64,000 bases of DNA from contig NZ_JARUXE010000022.1 of the NCBI RefSeq assembly GCF_030433895.1, forward strand, positions 19,498 to 83,497. Reading direction: 5' to 3'. The position numbers and the translations under genes are program-made. Source of the DNA: Arthrobacter sp. PsM3. Its GTDB lineage: Bacteria; Actinomycetota; Actinomycetes; Actinomycetales; Micrococcaceae. Of this stretch, positions 32,570-39,712 are shown one piece after another. The first letter of the stretch is position 1, and each line of letters begins with the position of its first letter. The notes beneath the pieces are model-generated. The model was not told the origin of the DNA and ran no database searches. It was given only the letters and a program-made list of their open reading frames with translations.

Positions 32570-33118
32570 GTCGGATACTTTCCTTGTCAGGTCCGGCTTC
32601 CAGTGCCACCAAGGGTGGTTTGGCCAGCCAGGGGTCTAATCGATCTCGGGGCGGGAAGAGCTACGCGCTGCCGGCCCCGTCGCCGCAGCCGCGGCGGACG
32701 GTGTCCGGGTGTTGGCTGGCTCCACAGCAGCGCAGAGGAAGGGGCGCATGCGTGGCAGCCGGCTGGATAAAGCGGGAAGTTACTGACGGGTTTAGTTCAC
32801 GCCCAAAAGTAGATCACGGAATGGTTACGGTCCGGGTCGATATAGGGATCCGTTCATGCAGTGTTCACGGCGCGTTCGTGTCAATGCCTTGGGGTTCATC
32901 TGGCGGCAAATCGCCGCCCGGAGACGGGCTTCCGTCAGAGTTCCTGCGCCGCGCCGCGCCGGCGGCCGCAAAGGCGGGCACCCGTACAAGGTGACGCCCG
33001 CGAAAATCCGCCTTGCCCTGGCCCCCCATGGGCAAGCCCGGAACCAACGTCAGTGACCCAGGCAACGACGAACATGGGGCGGCAAGATCGGGACATCGTC
33101 CGGTGACAGGATAATTGC
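32570..33118. other. 549-base intergenic region upstream of the phosphoesterases
   Basis: No convincing gene; possible frames here are shadows with poor composition. It should contain the promoter of the minus-strand phosphoesterase operon and of ynfA. Notable content is the 11-base-period GTTC repeat at 32852-32884 and an AT-richer stretch at 32780-32850 (GTTTAGTTCACGCCC, AAAAGTAGATCACGG). Confidence 0.5.
32852..32884 (+). promoter_or_regulatory. PHO-box-like direct repeats
   Basis: Three units at 11-base spacing: GTTCATGCAGT, GTTCACGGCGC, GTTCGTGTCAA. Streptomyces PhoP sites are built of 11-base GTTCA-type direct repeats, so this fits a PHO box. It lies 283 bases upstream of two secreted phosphoesterase genes, a logical phosphate-starvation target. 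The distance is long, so it may instead serve another start or ynfA. Confidence 0.45.
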
Positions 33119-33454
33119 ATGACCATTGCCCGATCGATTCTGTTGTTTGTGCTTGCTGCGGCCGCCGAGATAGGCGGTGCCTGGCTCGTGTGGCAGGCAG
33201 TCCGGGAGGACAAGGCATGGTGGTGGGCCGGGCTGGGGGTCATCGCGCTGGGAATCTATGGTTTCGTCGCGACCCTGCAGGCGGACGCGCACTTCGGCCG
33301 CATCCTTGCGGCATACGGCGGGGTGTTCGTGGCTGGGTCTCTCGCGTGGGGCATGATTTTTGACGGCTTCCGCCCGGACATCTGGGACATCATCGGATCG
33401 GGGATATGCCTGGTCGGCGTGGTTGTCATCATGTTCGCACCCCGGGGCGTCTGA
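33119..33454 (+). CDS. YnfA (UPF0060) family membrane protein
   Basis: A 111-residue small multidrug-resistance-like membrane protein of the UPF0060 group. Four hydrophobic helices: [60 protein letters not shown] and [19 protein letters not shown]. The motifs [28 protein letters not shown] and [12 protein letters not shown] are typical. Function is unproven; relatives have been linked to efflux. Single gene on the plus strand, just before the arsenic cluster, with which it shares no obvious regulation. Confidence 0.9.
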   Translation: MTIARSILLFVLAAAAEIGGAWLVWQAVREDKAWWWAGLGVIALGIYGFVATLQADAHFGRILAAYGGVFVAGSLAWGMIFDGFRPDIWDIIGSGICLVGVVVIMFAPRGV

Positions 33455-33510
33455 TGACCGTTCACCGGCGGGAAGCCAGCAGGTTGCGGACAGGCGGCCC
33501 GGGAGCCCCA

Positions 33511-33690
33511 TTAATTCACGACATCGAACGGGCAGGTACCCGCGTTCAGGACGGTGGCGAACCCTGTGCGGGCGGCCGGGGAGGCGGCTGACGACCCGGA
33601 CCAGCGGCAGGAGAGCGCGGACAACCGTGTAGCCGAAGACCATGTGGAACAGCGGTGAAGCTCCGCGGACGTTGCGCCTGCATGCGCCGG
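33511..33690 (-). pseudogene. frameshifted remnant of an unidentified gene
   Basis: Coding-like minus-strand sequence reads RNVRGASPLFHMVFGYTVVR, ALLPLVRVVSRLPGRPH, then after a one-base frame change near 33560 GFATVLNAGTCPFDVVN and a stop at 33511. It has no start and is cut off at the 3' end of the first arsenic gene. I do not recognise the family. Codon bias across both frames suggests a decayed real gene. Confidence 0.35.
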
Positions 33691-33694
33691 GTCC

Positions 33695-34249
33695 TCAGCC
33701 GGCCACGTGGCCCGACGCCGCGGATTGCATTGCGGCGGGATTCCAGGTCTGGTTGCCCTCTGAATCCTCGTTGCTTGGATACACCCGGCAGGTGAGGGCC
33801 GGCGCCCCGTTTGAGGGGAAGAGATCTGTTTTCCCGGTGAGCTCCGCATACAGCTTCTGGACCCGTGCCTTGATGTCATCCCGGACCAGGCGCATGCGTT
33901 CCATGCCTTCGATGCCGCGTTCGGAGGGCTCGTCCGTATCCCAGACCTCGAGCCGCTTGCCCTCGGGGGCTTCGACTTTTGCCTCGTTGCCCAGGACGAT
34001 CACGGCGTCGGCCGCGTCCAGGACTTCGTCGGTGACGGGTTTGGGGTATTCCCCGGCGATGTGGATGCCGAGTTCTGCCAGGGAGTCCACGGACTGGGGG
34101 TTAAGCGACGTGCCGGGTTTGGTCCCGGCGGAGTGTACCGTGACGGTCCCGTTCGCGAGTTGGTTCATCAGGCCGGCGGCGAGCTGGGACTTCCCGCCGT
34201 TCTTGCTGCAGATGAACAGGACGCTGGGCTTTTTCGTGGTCTGGGTCAT
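33695..34249 (-). CDS. low-molecular-weight phosphatase-fold protein, ArsC-like, variant P-loop
   Basis: A 184-residue LMW-PTPase-fold protein. The P-loop reads ICSKNGGKSQ, with Cys 14 but Lys 20 where the classical CX5R loop has Arg. The catalytic Asp region appears as LEVWDTDEPSERG. It lacks the MGCGD-x-C resolving pair seen in the two other ArsC-type proteins of the locus, and has a long C-terminal tail rich in polar residues. It overlaps the upstream arsC-like stop by ATGA, so belongs to the arsenic operon as its last gene. It may be a mycothiol-type arsenate reductase variant or a regulatory phosphatase. Activity is uncertain. Confidence 0.72.
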   Translation of the reverse strand: MTQTTKKPSVLFICSKNGGKSQLAAGLMNQLANGTVTVHSAGTKPGTSLNPQSVDSLAELGIHIAGEYPKPVTDEVLDAADAVIVLGNEAKVEAPEGKRLEVWDTDEPSERGIEGMERMRLVRDDIKARVQKLYAELTGKTDLFPSNGAPALTCRVYPSNEDSEGNQTWNPAAMQSAASGHVAG

Positions 34250-34923
34250 GCGTTTGATTCAGCCTTGTCTGCGTCGGGGGTGTTGAGCAGTGATGCTGCC
34301 AATGCCTTGACCCGGTGGTGGATCTCATCGCGGATGATCCGCACGGCCGCAACGGACAGGCCGGCCGGGTCTGCAAGCTCCCAGTCCTCGTAGCGTTTGC
34401 CAGGGTAGATCGGGCAGGAGTCGCCGCAACCCATCGTGATCACGACGTCGGAGGCGCGCACGACGTCGTCGGTGAGGGGCTTGGGATAGTCCTTGGTGAG
34501 GTCCAGGCCCATTTCGGACATCGCCGCGACGACGGCGGGGTCCAGTTCGGCGGCTGGGAGGGAACCCGCGGACCGGACGCGGATCCTGCCCTTGGCCTCG
34601 ACGGTGAGCAGGGCTGCGGCCATCTGGGACCGGCCGGCGTTCTGCACGCAGACGAACAGCACCTCCGGGACGTCGGACGTGACGGCGCCCTTGGATTTCG
34701 CCAAAGCGTTGAGCCGGTCGTTGGCGAAGTGTTCGGTGGTGGAGGGCAGGTACGTTTTGATCTTCGCGGTCCGGGCCAGGGCGGCGTAGGACTCGAAGAC
34801 GTAACGTTCAACCGTCTCTGCGGCGAACACACCGGCGAACCGGTCGGCCAGGCGCGCGCTGATCCGGTGCAGGAGTTCGGTGTTGTCCTGCAGGCCCAGG
34901 CCGTGTTCGGGGTGGTCAGTCAT
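34246..34923 (-). CDS. arsenate reductase with N-terminal three-helix domain
   Basis: A 225-residue protein joining a helical N-terminal module (about residues 10-85: LLHRISARLADRFAGVFAAE, TVERYVFESYAALARTAKIK, STTEHFANDRLNALAKSKGA) to a LMW-PTPase arsenate reductase. The latter has P-loop [15 protein letters not shown] and the segment [20 protein letters not shown] giving further Cys residues and the catalytic Asp. The N-terminal module occurs in actinobacterial ArsC proteins and resembles the three-helix DNA- or protein-binding domains. The gene lies 46 bases past the flavoprotein gene and overlaps the next. Confidence 0.85.
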   Translation of the reverse strand: MTDHPEHGLGLQDNTELLHRISARLADRFAGVFAAETVERYVFESYAALARTAKIKTYLPSTTEHFANDRLNALAKSKGAVTSDVPEVLFVCVQNAGRSQMAAALLTVEAKGRIRVRSAGSLPAAELDPAVVAAMSEMGLDLTKDYPKPLTDDVVRASDVVITMGCGDSCPIYPGKRYEDWELADPAGLSVAAVRIIRDEIHHRVKALAASLLNTPDADKAESNA

Positions 34924-34969
34924 GTCAGCTCTCCAGTGTGTTCAGTGGATGCAAGCAGGGAAAAGGAGC

Positions 34970-36355
34970 TCAGTTTTCGCCGGAGCGGCCGTGGGCCAGG
35001 CCGGTGGGGAATCCGACGAGGACCGGTTCGGGTGCCCCGCAGCAGCCGCCGGAGGTGTCGGCGACGAACCCTGCGGGTACGGCCGCGGGGACGTCGCAGC
35101 TGGTGCCGACGTCGGAGGAGCAGACGCCGGTCTCGGGAAGCTCCAGCTGGACGGCGTCGGCCGCTTCACGGTCACCGGCCAGGGCGGCCGCGACGGAGCG
35201 GACCTGCTCGTAGCCGGTGGCCAGCAGGAAGGTGGGGGCCCGGCCGTAGGACTTCATACCCACGATGTAGAAGTCCTGCTCCGGGTGGGCCAGCATCCTG
35301 GCGCCATGGGGTTCGACGGTGCCGCAGGAGTGGAATTCGGGGTCGATCAGCGGGCCGAGCTCACGCGGGGCTTCCACAGCCGGGTCCAGGTCCAGCCGTA
35401 GTTCCCGGAGGATGTCCAGGTCGGGGCGGAATCCGGTGGCCGGGACCACGACGTCGGCTTCGAGGGTGCGGCCGTCGGTGGAGGTCAGGGTGACGGCTCC
35501 GTCGGCCCCGGCGAGGGCGGCGATCCCGAATCCGGTGTGCAGTTCGATGGTTCCGTTCTCTACCAGTGTGCGGAGCCGGCTGCCCAGCTGGCCGCGCGCG
35601 GCCAGCTCATCGGCGGCTCCTCCCCCGTAGACCTTGGCGGCGGAGGCGCCGCGGACCGCCCAGACGATCTTCGTCCCGGGCACCTGGGCTGCGAGCCCGG
35701 CGAGGTTGATCAGGGTGTTGGCGGCCGAGTGGCCGGCGCCGACCACGAGCGCCGTGCGGCCCTCGAACGTCCGGCGGTGGCGGCCCAGGACGTCCGGCAG
35801 TGGTGGGGAAATCCTGTCAGCTGCGGCGTTTTCGCCAAGGGCGGGCAGGCCGGAGGTGCCGAGCGGGTTGCGGGTGGACCAGGTGCCGGAGGCGTCGATG
35901 ACACCGGCGGCCTGGTACTCGCGGACCTCGCCGTCGGTGTGTTCGACCCGGACGACAAAGGGTGTGGTGTTGCGGTTTCGGCTGTGGGTTTTATCCATGC
36001 CCTGCCGGGTCACTGCCACGACGCGGGCGCCGGTGTGGAGGCGGGACGCGATCGCCGGGAGCGCGGCGAGCGGGGTGAGGTAGCCGTCGATGAGTTCGCC
36101 GCCGGCGGGCAGCGCCGTCGGCTCAGGTGATTCCCAGCCGTTGGCGGCGAGCAGGCGGACGGCGGCGGCGTCGGTGTTGTACCGCCACGGGGAGAACAGG
36201 CGGATGTGGCGCCACTGTTCGATGGCGGCACCCGCCGTCGGGCCGGCCTCGAGGATGAGCGGCTCCAGGCCGCGCTCGAGCAGGTGCGCAGCGGCAGCGA
36301 GGCCGACGGGGCCGGCTCCGATGACAGCGACGGGAAGGGTAGTGGTTACAGCCAT
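34970..36355 (-). CDS. FAD/NAD(P)-binding flavoprotein of arsenic operon with Cys-rich tail
   Basis: A 461-residue flavin monooxygenase-like or ferredoxin-reductase-like protein. It has the FAD motif VAVIGAGPVGLAAAAHLLER, a second nucleotide-binding motif TALVVGAGHSAANTLINLAG and ATGFRPDLDIL near the C-terminal third. The tail carries GVCSSDVGTSC and DTSGGCCGAPEP, five closely placed Cys that could bind As(III). Its start MAVTTTLPVAVIGAGP follows AGAGGACAC. Similar proteins (ArsO-like) occur in actinobacterial ars operons; the reaction is not established. Between trxB and the helical-ArsC gene in one transcript. Confidence 0.82.
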   Translation of the reverse strand: MAVTTTLPVAVIGAGPVGLAAAAHLLERGLEPLILEAGPTAGAAIEQWRHIRLFSPWRYNTDAAAVRLLAANGWESPEPTALPAGGELIDGYLTPLAALPAIASRLHTGARVVAVTRQGMDKTHSRNRNTTPFVVRVEHTDGEVREYQAAGVIDASGTWSTRNPLGTSGLPALGENAAADRISPPLPDVLGRHRRTFEGRTALVVGAGHSAANTLINLAGLAAQVPGTKIVWAVRGASAAKVYGGGAADELAARGQLGSRLRTLVENGTIELHTGFGIAALAGADGAVTLTSTDGRTLEADVVVPATGFRPDLDILRELRLDLDPAVEAPRELGPLIDPEFHSCGTVEPHGARMLAHPEQDFYIVGMKSYGRAPTFLLATGYEQVRSVAAALAGDREAADAVQLELPETGVCSSDVGTSCDVPAAVPAGFVADTSGGCCGAPEPVLVGFPTGLAHGRSGEN

Positions 36356-36371
36356 GGTGTGTCCTCTTCGG

Positions 36372-37346
36372 TCAGGAGTGGGTCGGTTCCTCGACGAGCG
36401 CGGTGGCGATGCTGTCGGCATCATCCAGCGCGGCGAGGTAGCGTTCGGCGTCGAGGGCCGCGGCGCAGCCGGTGCCGGCGGCGGTGATGGCCTGGCGGTA
36501 GCGGTGGTCCACGGCGTCACCGCAGGCGAAGACGCCGGGGAGGTTGGTGACGGTGGTGGGTGAATCCACCTTGATGTAGCCCTCGGCGTCAAGCTCGACC
36601 TGGCCGGTGAGCAGTTCGGTGCGCGGCACGTGGCCGATCGCGACGAAGATGCCGGTGGCGGCCTGCTCCCGGGTTTCACCGGTGCCGGTGTCGGTCAGGG
36701 TGACGCCGGTGACCTTGGCGTCGCCGTGGATGGCGGTGACGGCGGAGTTCCACGCGAAGCTGATCTTGGGGTTGTCCTTGGCGCGCTGGGCCATGATGCG
36801 GGAGGCGCGGAGCTCGCCCTTGCGGACCACAACGGTGACGGTCCTGCCGAAGCGGGTGAGGAACGTTGCTTCCTCCATCGCGGAGTCGCCGCCGCCGACG
36901 ACGATGATGTCCTGGTCGCGGAAGAAGAACCCGTCGCAGGTGGCGCACCAGGAAAGCCCGTGGCCGCTGAACTTCTTCTCCTCCGGAAGGCCGAGCTCCT
37001 TGTAGGCGGAGCCGGTGGCGAGGATCACGGCCGGCGCCTCGTGGGTTTCGCCGGCTGCGGTGGCCACACGCTTAAGGTGGCCGGTGAGCGTCACTTCGGT
37101 GACGTCGTCGAACACCACCTGCGCGCCGAATTTTTCGGCCTGCTGCTGCAGGCCGTCCATCAGCTCCGGCCCCTGGACCCCGCCGGGGAAGCCGGGGAAG
37201 TTTTCCACCTCGGTGGTGTTCATCAGGGCGCCGCCCGCGGTGACTGCCCCGGCGATGACGAGGGGCCTCAGGCCGGCCCGGGCGGCATAGATCGCCGCGG
37301 TGTAGCCGGCGGGGCCGGAGCCGATGATGATCAGCTGTTCAGTCAT
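36372..37346 (-). CDS. trxB: thioredoxin reductase
   Basis: NADPH:thioredoxin reductase, 324 residues. It shows FAD-binding [20 protein letters not shown], the redox-active pair in [16 protein letters not shown]-binding [20 protein letters not shown] and the C-terminal [20 protein letters not shown]. Location between arsC and the flavoprotein gene indicates an arsenic-dedicated copy that regenerates reduced thioredoxin (or mycoredoxin) for ArsC. A housekeeping copy is expected elsewhere. Confidence 0.93.
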   Translation of the reverse strand: MTEQLIIIGSGPAGYTAAIYAARAGLRPLVIAGAVTAGGALMNTTEVENFPGFPGGVQGPELMDGLQQQAEKFGAQVVFDDVTEVTLTGHLKRVATAAGETHEAPAVILATGSAYKELGLPEEKKFSGHGLSWCATCDGFFFRDQDIIVVGGGDSAMEEATFLTRFGRTVTVVVRKGELRASRIMAQRAKDNPKISFAWNSAVTAIHGDAKVTGVTLTDTGTGETREQAATGIFVAIGHVPRTELLTGQVELDAEGYIKVDSPTTVTNLPGVFACGDAVDHRYRQAITAAGTGCAAALDAERYLAALDDADSIATALVEEPTHS

Positions 37347-37356
37347 GGCGGTGCTC

Positions 37357-37779
37357 CTACTTGGCCGTGGGGGTGAGCGATGCGATGAGGTCCTCGATGC
37401 GGGCCTTGATCTCGTCGCGGATGGGGCGGACGGATTCGACGCCCTGGCCGGCGGGGTCTTCGAGTTCCCAGTCCTCGTAGCGTTTGCCCGGGAAGATCGG
37501 GCAGGTGTCGCCGCAGCCCATGGTGATGACGACGTCGGATTCCTTGACGGCCTCGGTGGTGAGGACCTTGGGGATCTCGGCGGACATGTCAATGCCGAGT
37601 TCGGCCATGGCCTCGACGGCGGCCGGATTGACCTTGTCGGCGGGCTGGGAGCCGGCGGAGCGGACCTCAATGGCGCCCCTGGACAGGGTGGTGAGGAAGG
37701 CGGCGGCCATCTGGGAACGGCCGGCGTTGTGGACGCAGACGAACAGAACGGAGGGTTTCTTGGCGGTTTCGGTGCTCAT
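37357..37779 (-). CDS. arsC: arsenate reductase, LMW-PTPase type
   Basis: Reduces arsenate to arsenite for efflux by Acr3. The 140-residue sequence has P-loop [15 protein letters not shown] (Cys 15), additional Cys 89 and 93 in [20 protein letters not shown], and the general-acid Asp of that segment. Ribosome site CAGGAGCACC precedes the ATG. It follows acr3 by 26 bases and precedes trxB by 10, an acr3-arsC-trxB order that matches thioredoxin-coupled arsenate reduction. Confidence 0.93.
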   Translation of the reverse strand: MSTETAKKPSVLFVCVHNAGRSQMAAAFLTTLSRGAIEVRSAGSQPADKVNPAAVEAMAELGIDMSAEIPKVLTTEAVKESDVVITMGCGDTCPIFPGKRYEDWELEDPAGQGVESVRPIRDEIKARIEDLIASLTPTAK

Positions 37780-37805
37780 CGGGGTGCTCCTGAAGGTTCT
37801 TGAAG

Positions 37806-38903
37806 TCAGACGGAAAGGGGGCTGGCGGTGAAGTAGCGTTTCCGGGCCCAAAGGGCCACGTAAACCAGTGCAACAAGGACGGGGACTTCGATCAAGGGGC
37901 CGACGACGCCGGCGAGGGCCTGGCCGGAGGTGACGCCGAAGGTGCCGATCGCCACGGCGATGGCGAGCTCGAAGTTGTTGCCCGCGGCGGTGAACGCCAG
38001 TGTGGTGGTCTTGGCGTAGCCGAGGTCCAGCCACTTGCCGATCAGCATGCCGGCGGCGAAGACGACCAGGAAGTAGACCAGCAGCGGCACCGCGATCCGG
38101 ACAACGTCCAGCGGACGGGAGGTGATCGTACCGCCCTGCAGGGCGAAGAGCAGGGTGATGGTGAAGAGCAGACCGTACAGCGCCCACGGGCCCAGCCTGG
38201 GCAGGAACGTGCCCTCGTACCAGTCCCGGCCTTTGGCCTTTTCGCCGACGGTTCGGGTGAGGAATCCGGCGAGCAGCGGGATTCCCAGGAACACCAGGAC
38301 GGAGGCGGTGATGGCCCAGAAGGAGAAGTCCGCGCTGGTGGTCGGCAGCCCCAGCATTGAGGGCAGCAGTTGCAGGTAGAACCAGCCGAGCGCGCCAAAC
38401 GCGATGACCTGGAAGACGGAGTTGATGGCCACCAGCACGGCGGCGGCTTCCCGGTCACCGCAGGCGAGGTCGTTCCAGATCATCACCATGGCGATGCAGC
38501 GGGCCAGGCCCACGATGATCAGGCCCGTGCGGTACTCGGGCAGGTCCGGGATGAAGATCCAGGCCAGGGCGAACATGAACGCCGGGGCCAGCACCCAGTT
38601 CAGGACCAGCGAGGTGATCATGAGTTTGCGGTCCCCGACGACGCGGTGCGCCTGGTCGTAGCGGACCTTGGCCAGCACCGGGTACATCATCACCAGCAAC
38701 CCGATGGCGATCGGGAGCGAGACGTCGCCGACCTTGACCGCTTCGAGGGCGGTGTCCAGGCCCGGGATGAAGCTGCCCAGGAGCAGCCCCAGGGCCATGG
38801 CGGCGATGATCCACACCGGCAGGAAACGGTCCAGGGTGGAGAGTTTGCCGGCAACGGCAACCTCGCCTCCTGGGGTGGGCGACGGGTCAGTCTGGGTGCT
38901 CAC
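37806..38903 (-). CDS. acr3: ACR3-family arsenite efflux permease
   Basis: A 365-residue, ten-helix arsenite exporter. Typical ACR3 features are FLPVWIIAAMALGLLLGSFI, IAIGLLVMMYPVLAKVRYDQ, GLARCIAMVMIWNDLACGD (conserved essential Cys region) and TLAFTAAGNNFELAIAVAIG. GTG at 38903 is used as start because CAGGAG lies just upstream. A TTG 19 codons earlier would overlap the promoter and operator. First gene of the minus-strand arsenic operon, divergent from arsR across the operator at 38932-38980. Confidence 0.93.
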   Translation of the reverse strand: MSTQTDPSPTPGGEVAVAGKLSTLDRFLPVWIIAAMALGLLLGSFIPGLDTALEAVKVGDVSLPIAIGLLVMMYPVLAKVRYDQAHRVVGDRKLMITSLVLNWVLAPAFMFALAWIFIPDLPEYRTGLIIVGLARCIAMVMIWNDLACGDREAAAVLVAINSVFQVIAFGALGWFYLQLLPSMLGLPTTSADFSFWAITASVLVFLGIPLLAGFLTRTVGEKAKGRDWYEGTFLPRLGPWALYGLLFTITLLFALQGGTITSRPLDVVRIAVPLLVYFLVVFAAGMLIGKWLDLGYAKTTTLAFTAAGNNFELAIAVAIGTFGVTSGQALAGVVGPLIEVPVLVALVYVALWARKRYFTASPLSV

Positions 38904-38931
38904 GGGACTCCTGTGCTGCTCAGCTTTAGAT

Positions 38932-38980
38932 TGATGCTTGTCGATATGAAGTATTCCCAACTATATCGATGAATGTCAAT
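38932..38980. promoter_or_regulatory. ArsR operator and divergent acr3 promoter
   Basis: Inverted half-sites TTGATGCTTGTCGATAT and ATATCGATGAATGTCAA (identical at the TTGA and TCGATAT ends) are separated by 12 bases. On the minus strand TTGACA (38974-38979) and GAATAC (38951-38956) at 17-base spacing form a good acr3 promoter lying inside the operator, so ArsR binding would block RNA polymerase. Confidence 0.7.
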
Positions 38981-38987
38981 CTGTGTG

Positions 38988-38993
38988 CATAAT
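38988..38993 (+). promoter_or_regulatory. arsR: arsR -10 element; probable leaderless transcript
   Basis: CATAAT lies six bases upstream of the arsR ATG at 39000, which has no ribosome-binding sequence ahead of it. Transcription would begin at or next to the A of the start codon, so arsR mRNA is probably leaderless, a common actinobacterial arrangement. Confidence 0.55.
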
Positions 38994-38999
38994 AGACAC

Positions 39000-39350
39000 A
39001 TGAATTCTCTGCAAACTGTTGAGCCGGCCCTCGACGCGGCCTGCTGTGCACCGTCCGCCCGGCCTGTCCTCAGCGCGGAGGATGCCCGGCAAAAGGCGCT
39101 CGTCTTCAAGGCCCTCGCCGATCCCAACCGGCTTCGACTGCTCTCCATCGTCAAGGGCGAGGCCTCCGGTGAATCCTGCGTCTGCGACCTCACCGAACCT
39201 CTGGATCTGGGGCAGCCCACCGTGTCGCATCACCTCAAGATCCTGGTCGACGCCGGGTTGCTGCACCGCGAGAAGCGCGGCACCTGGGCGTACTATTCGC
39301 TCGTTCCCGGCGCCATGGAGAAGACGGCCGGCCTCCTGGCGTCCCTGTGA
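39000..39350 (+). CDS. arsR: ArsR/SmtB-family arsenite-responsive repressor
   Basis: A 116-residue winged-helix repressor that leaves DNA on binding As(III) or Sb(III). The helix-turn-helix is ESCVCDLTEPLDLGQPTVSH with recognition helix TVSHHLKILVDAGLLHREKR. Candidate metal ligands are Cys 15-Cys 16 (ACCAP) near the N-terminus and Cys 60/62 (SCVCDL), a layout reminiscent of the Corynebacterium glutamicum ArsR with N-terminal paired Cys. The ATG appears leaderless. It is divergent from acr3 and likely also represses arsD-arsA through the repeat at 41911-41930. Confidence 0.93.
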   Translation: MNSLQTVEPALDAACCAPSARPVLSAEDARQKALVFKALADPNRLRLLSIVKGEASGESCVCDLTEPLDLGQPTVSHHLKILVDAGLLHREKRGTWAYYSLVPGAMEKTAGLLASL

Positions 39351-39425
39351 GCCACGAGGATCCGGCGTCCCACGCCACGGTCCGGAGGAAGGCCGACACC
39401 AGGACCGCAACCAGGGAGGACACTT

Positions 39426-39659
39426 ATGCATAACGAGACCACCACCACAGAAGACCGGCTGCGCGCGATGCTGGAGAATGTCAGGACGGCAACCGCCAAC
39501 ACCCGCCAGGCGATGGACTCACCGGGCGACGAGAACTGGGTGCAGGACGGCGAGTCCGATGCCGAATACCTGCGGGCCATCCAACGGGACACGATCGCCA
39601 GGCTTAACGCCACCGCCCGGGACATCGAAGCACTGCTGGCCCAGCGGCTGGACGGCTAG
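39426..39659 (+). CDS. small acidic helical protein of unknown function
   Basis: Not recognised. 77 residues, MHNETTTTEDRLRAMLENVR, TATANTRQAMDSPGDENWVQ, then ATARDIEALLAQRLDG; charged, predicted two or three helices, no Cys. A strong GGGAGGACAC ribosome site precedes the ATG. It sits 75 bases after arsR on the same strand and before a bidirectional terminator, so is probably co-transcribed with arsR and arsenic-induced. No metal-binding motif supports a direct role. Confidence 0.65.
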   Translation: MHNETTTTEDRLRAMLENVRTATANTRQAMDSPGDENWVQDGESDAEYLRAIQRDTIARLNATARDIEALLAQRLDG

Positions 39660-39672
39660 CCAGACGCGTCAC

Positions 39673-39703
39673 GGCCCCCGCCGCGCAAGGGTCGACGGGG
39701 GCC
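39673..39703. terminator. bidirectional hairpin between the arsR unit and arsA
   Basis: Arms GGCCCCCG and CGGGGGCC with a 15-base loop between two convergent genes. High-GC stem without T-run. Confidence 0.6.
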
Positions 39704-39712
39704 CGGTCCACG

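Noticed and set aside
32865..33218. Possible minus-strand gene between the phosphoesterases and ynfA
   Set aside because: Poor composition, no ribosome site, and it runs antisense into ynfA.
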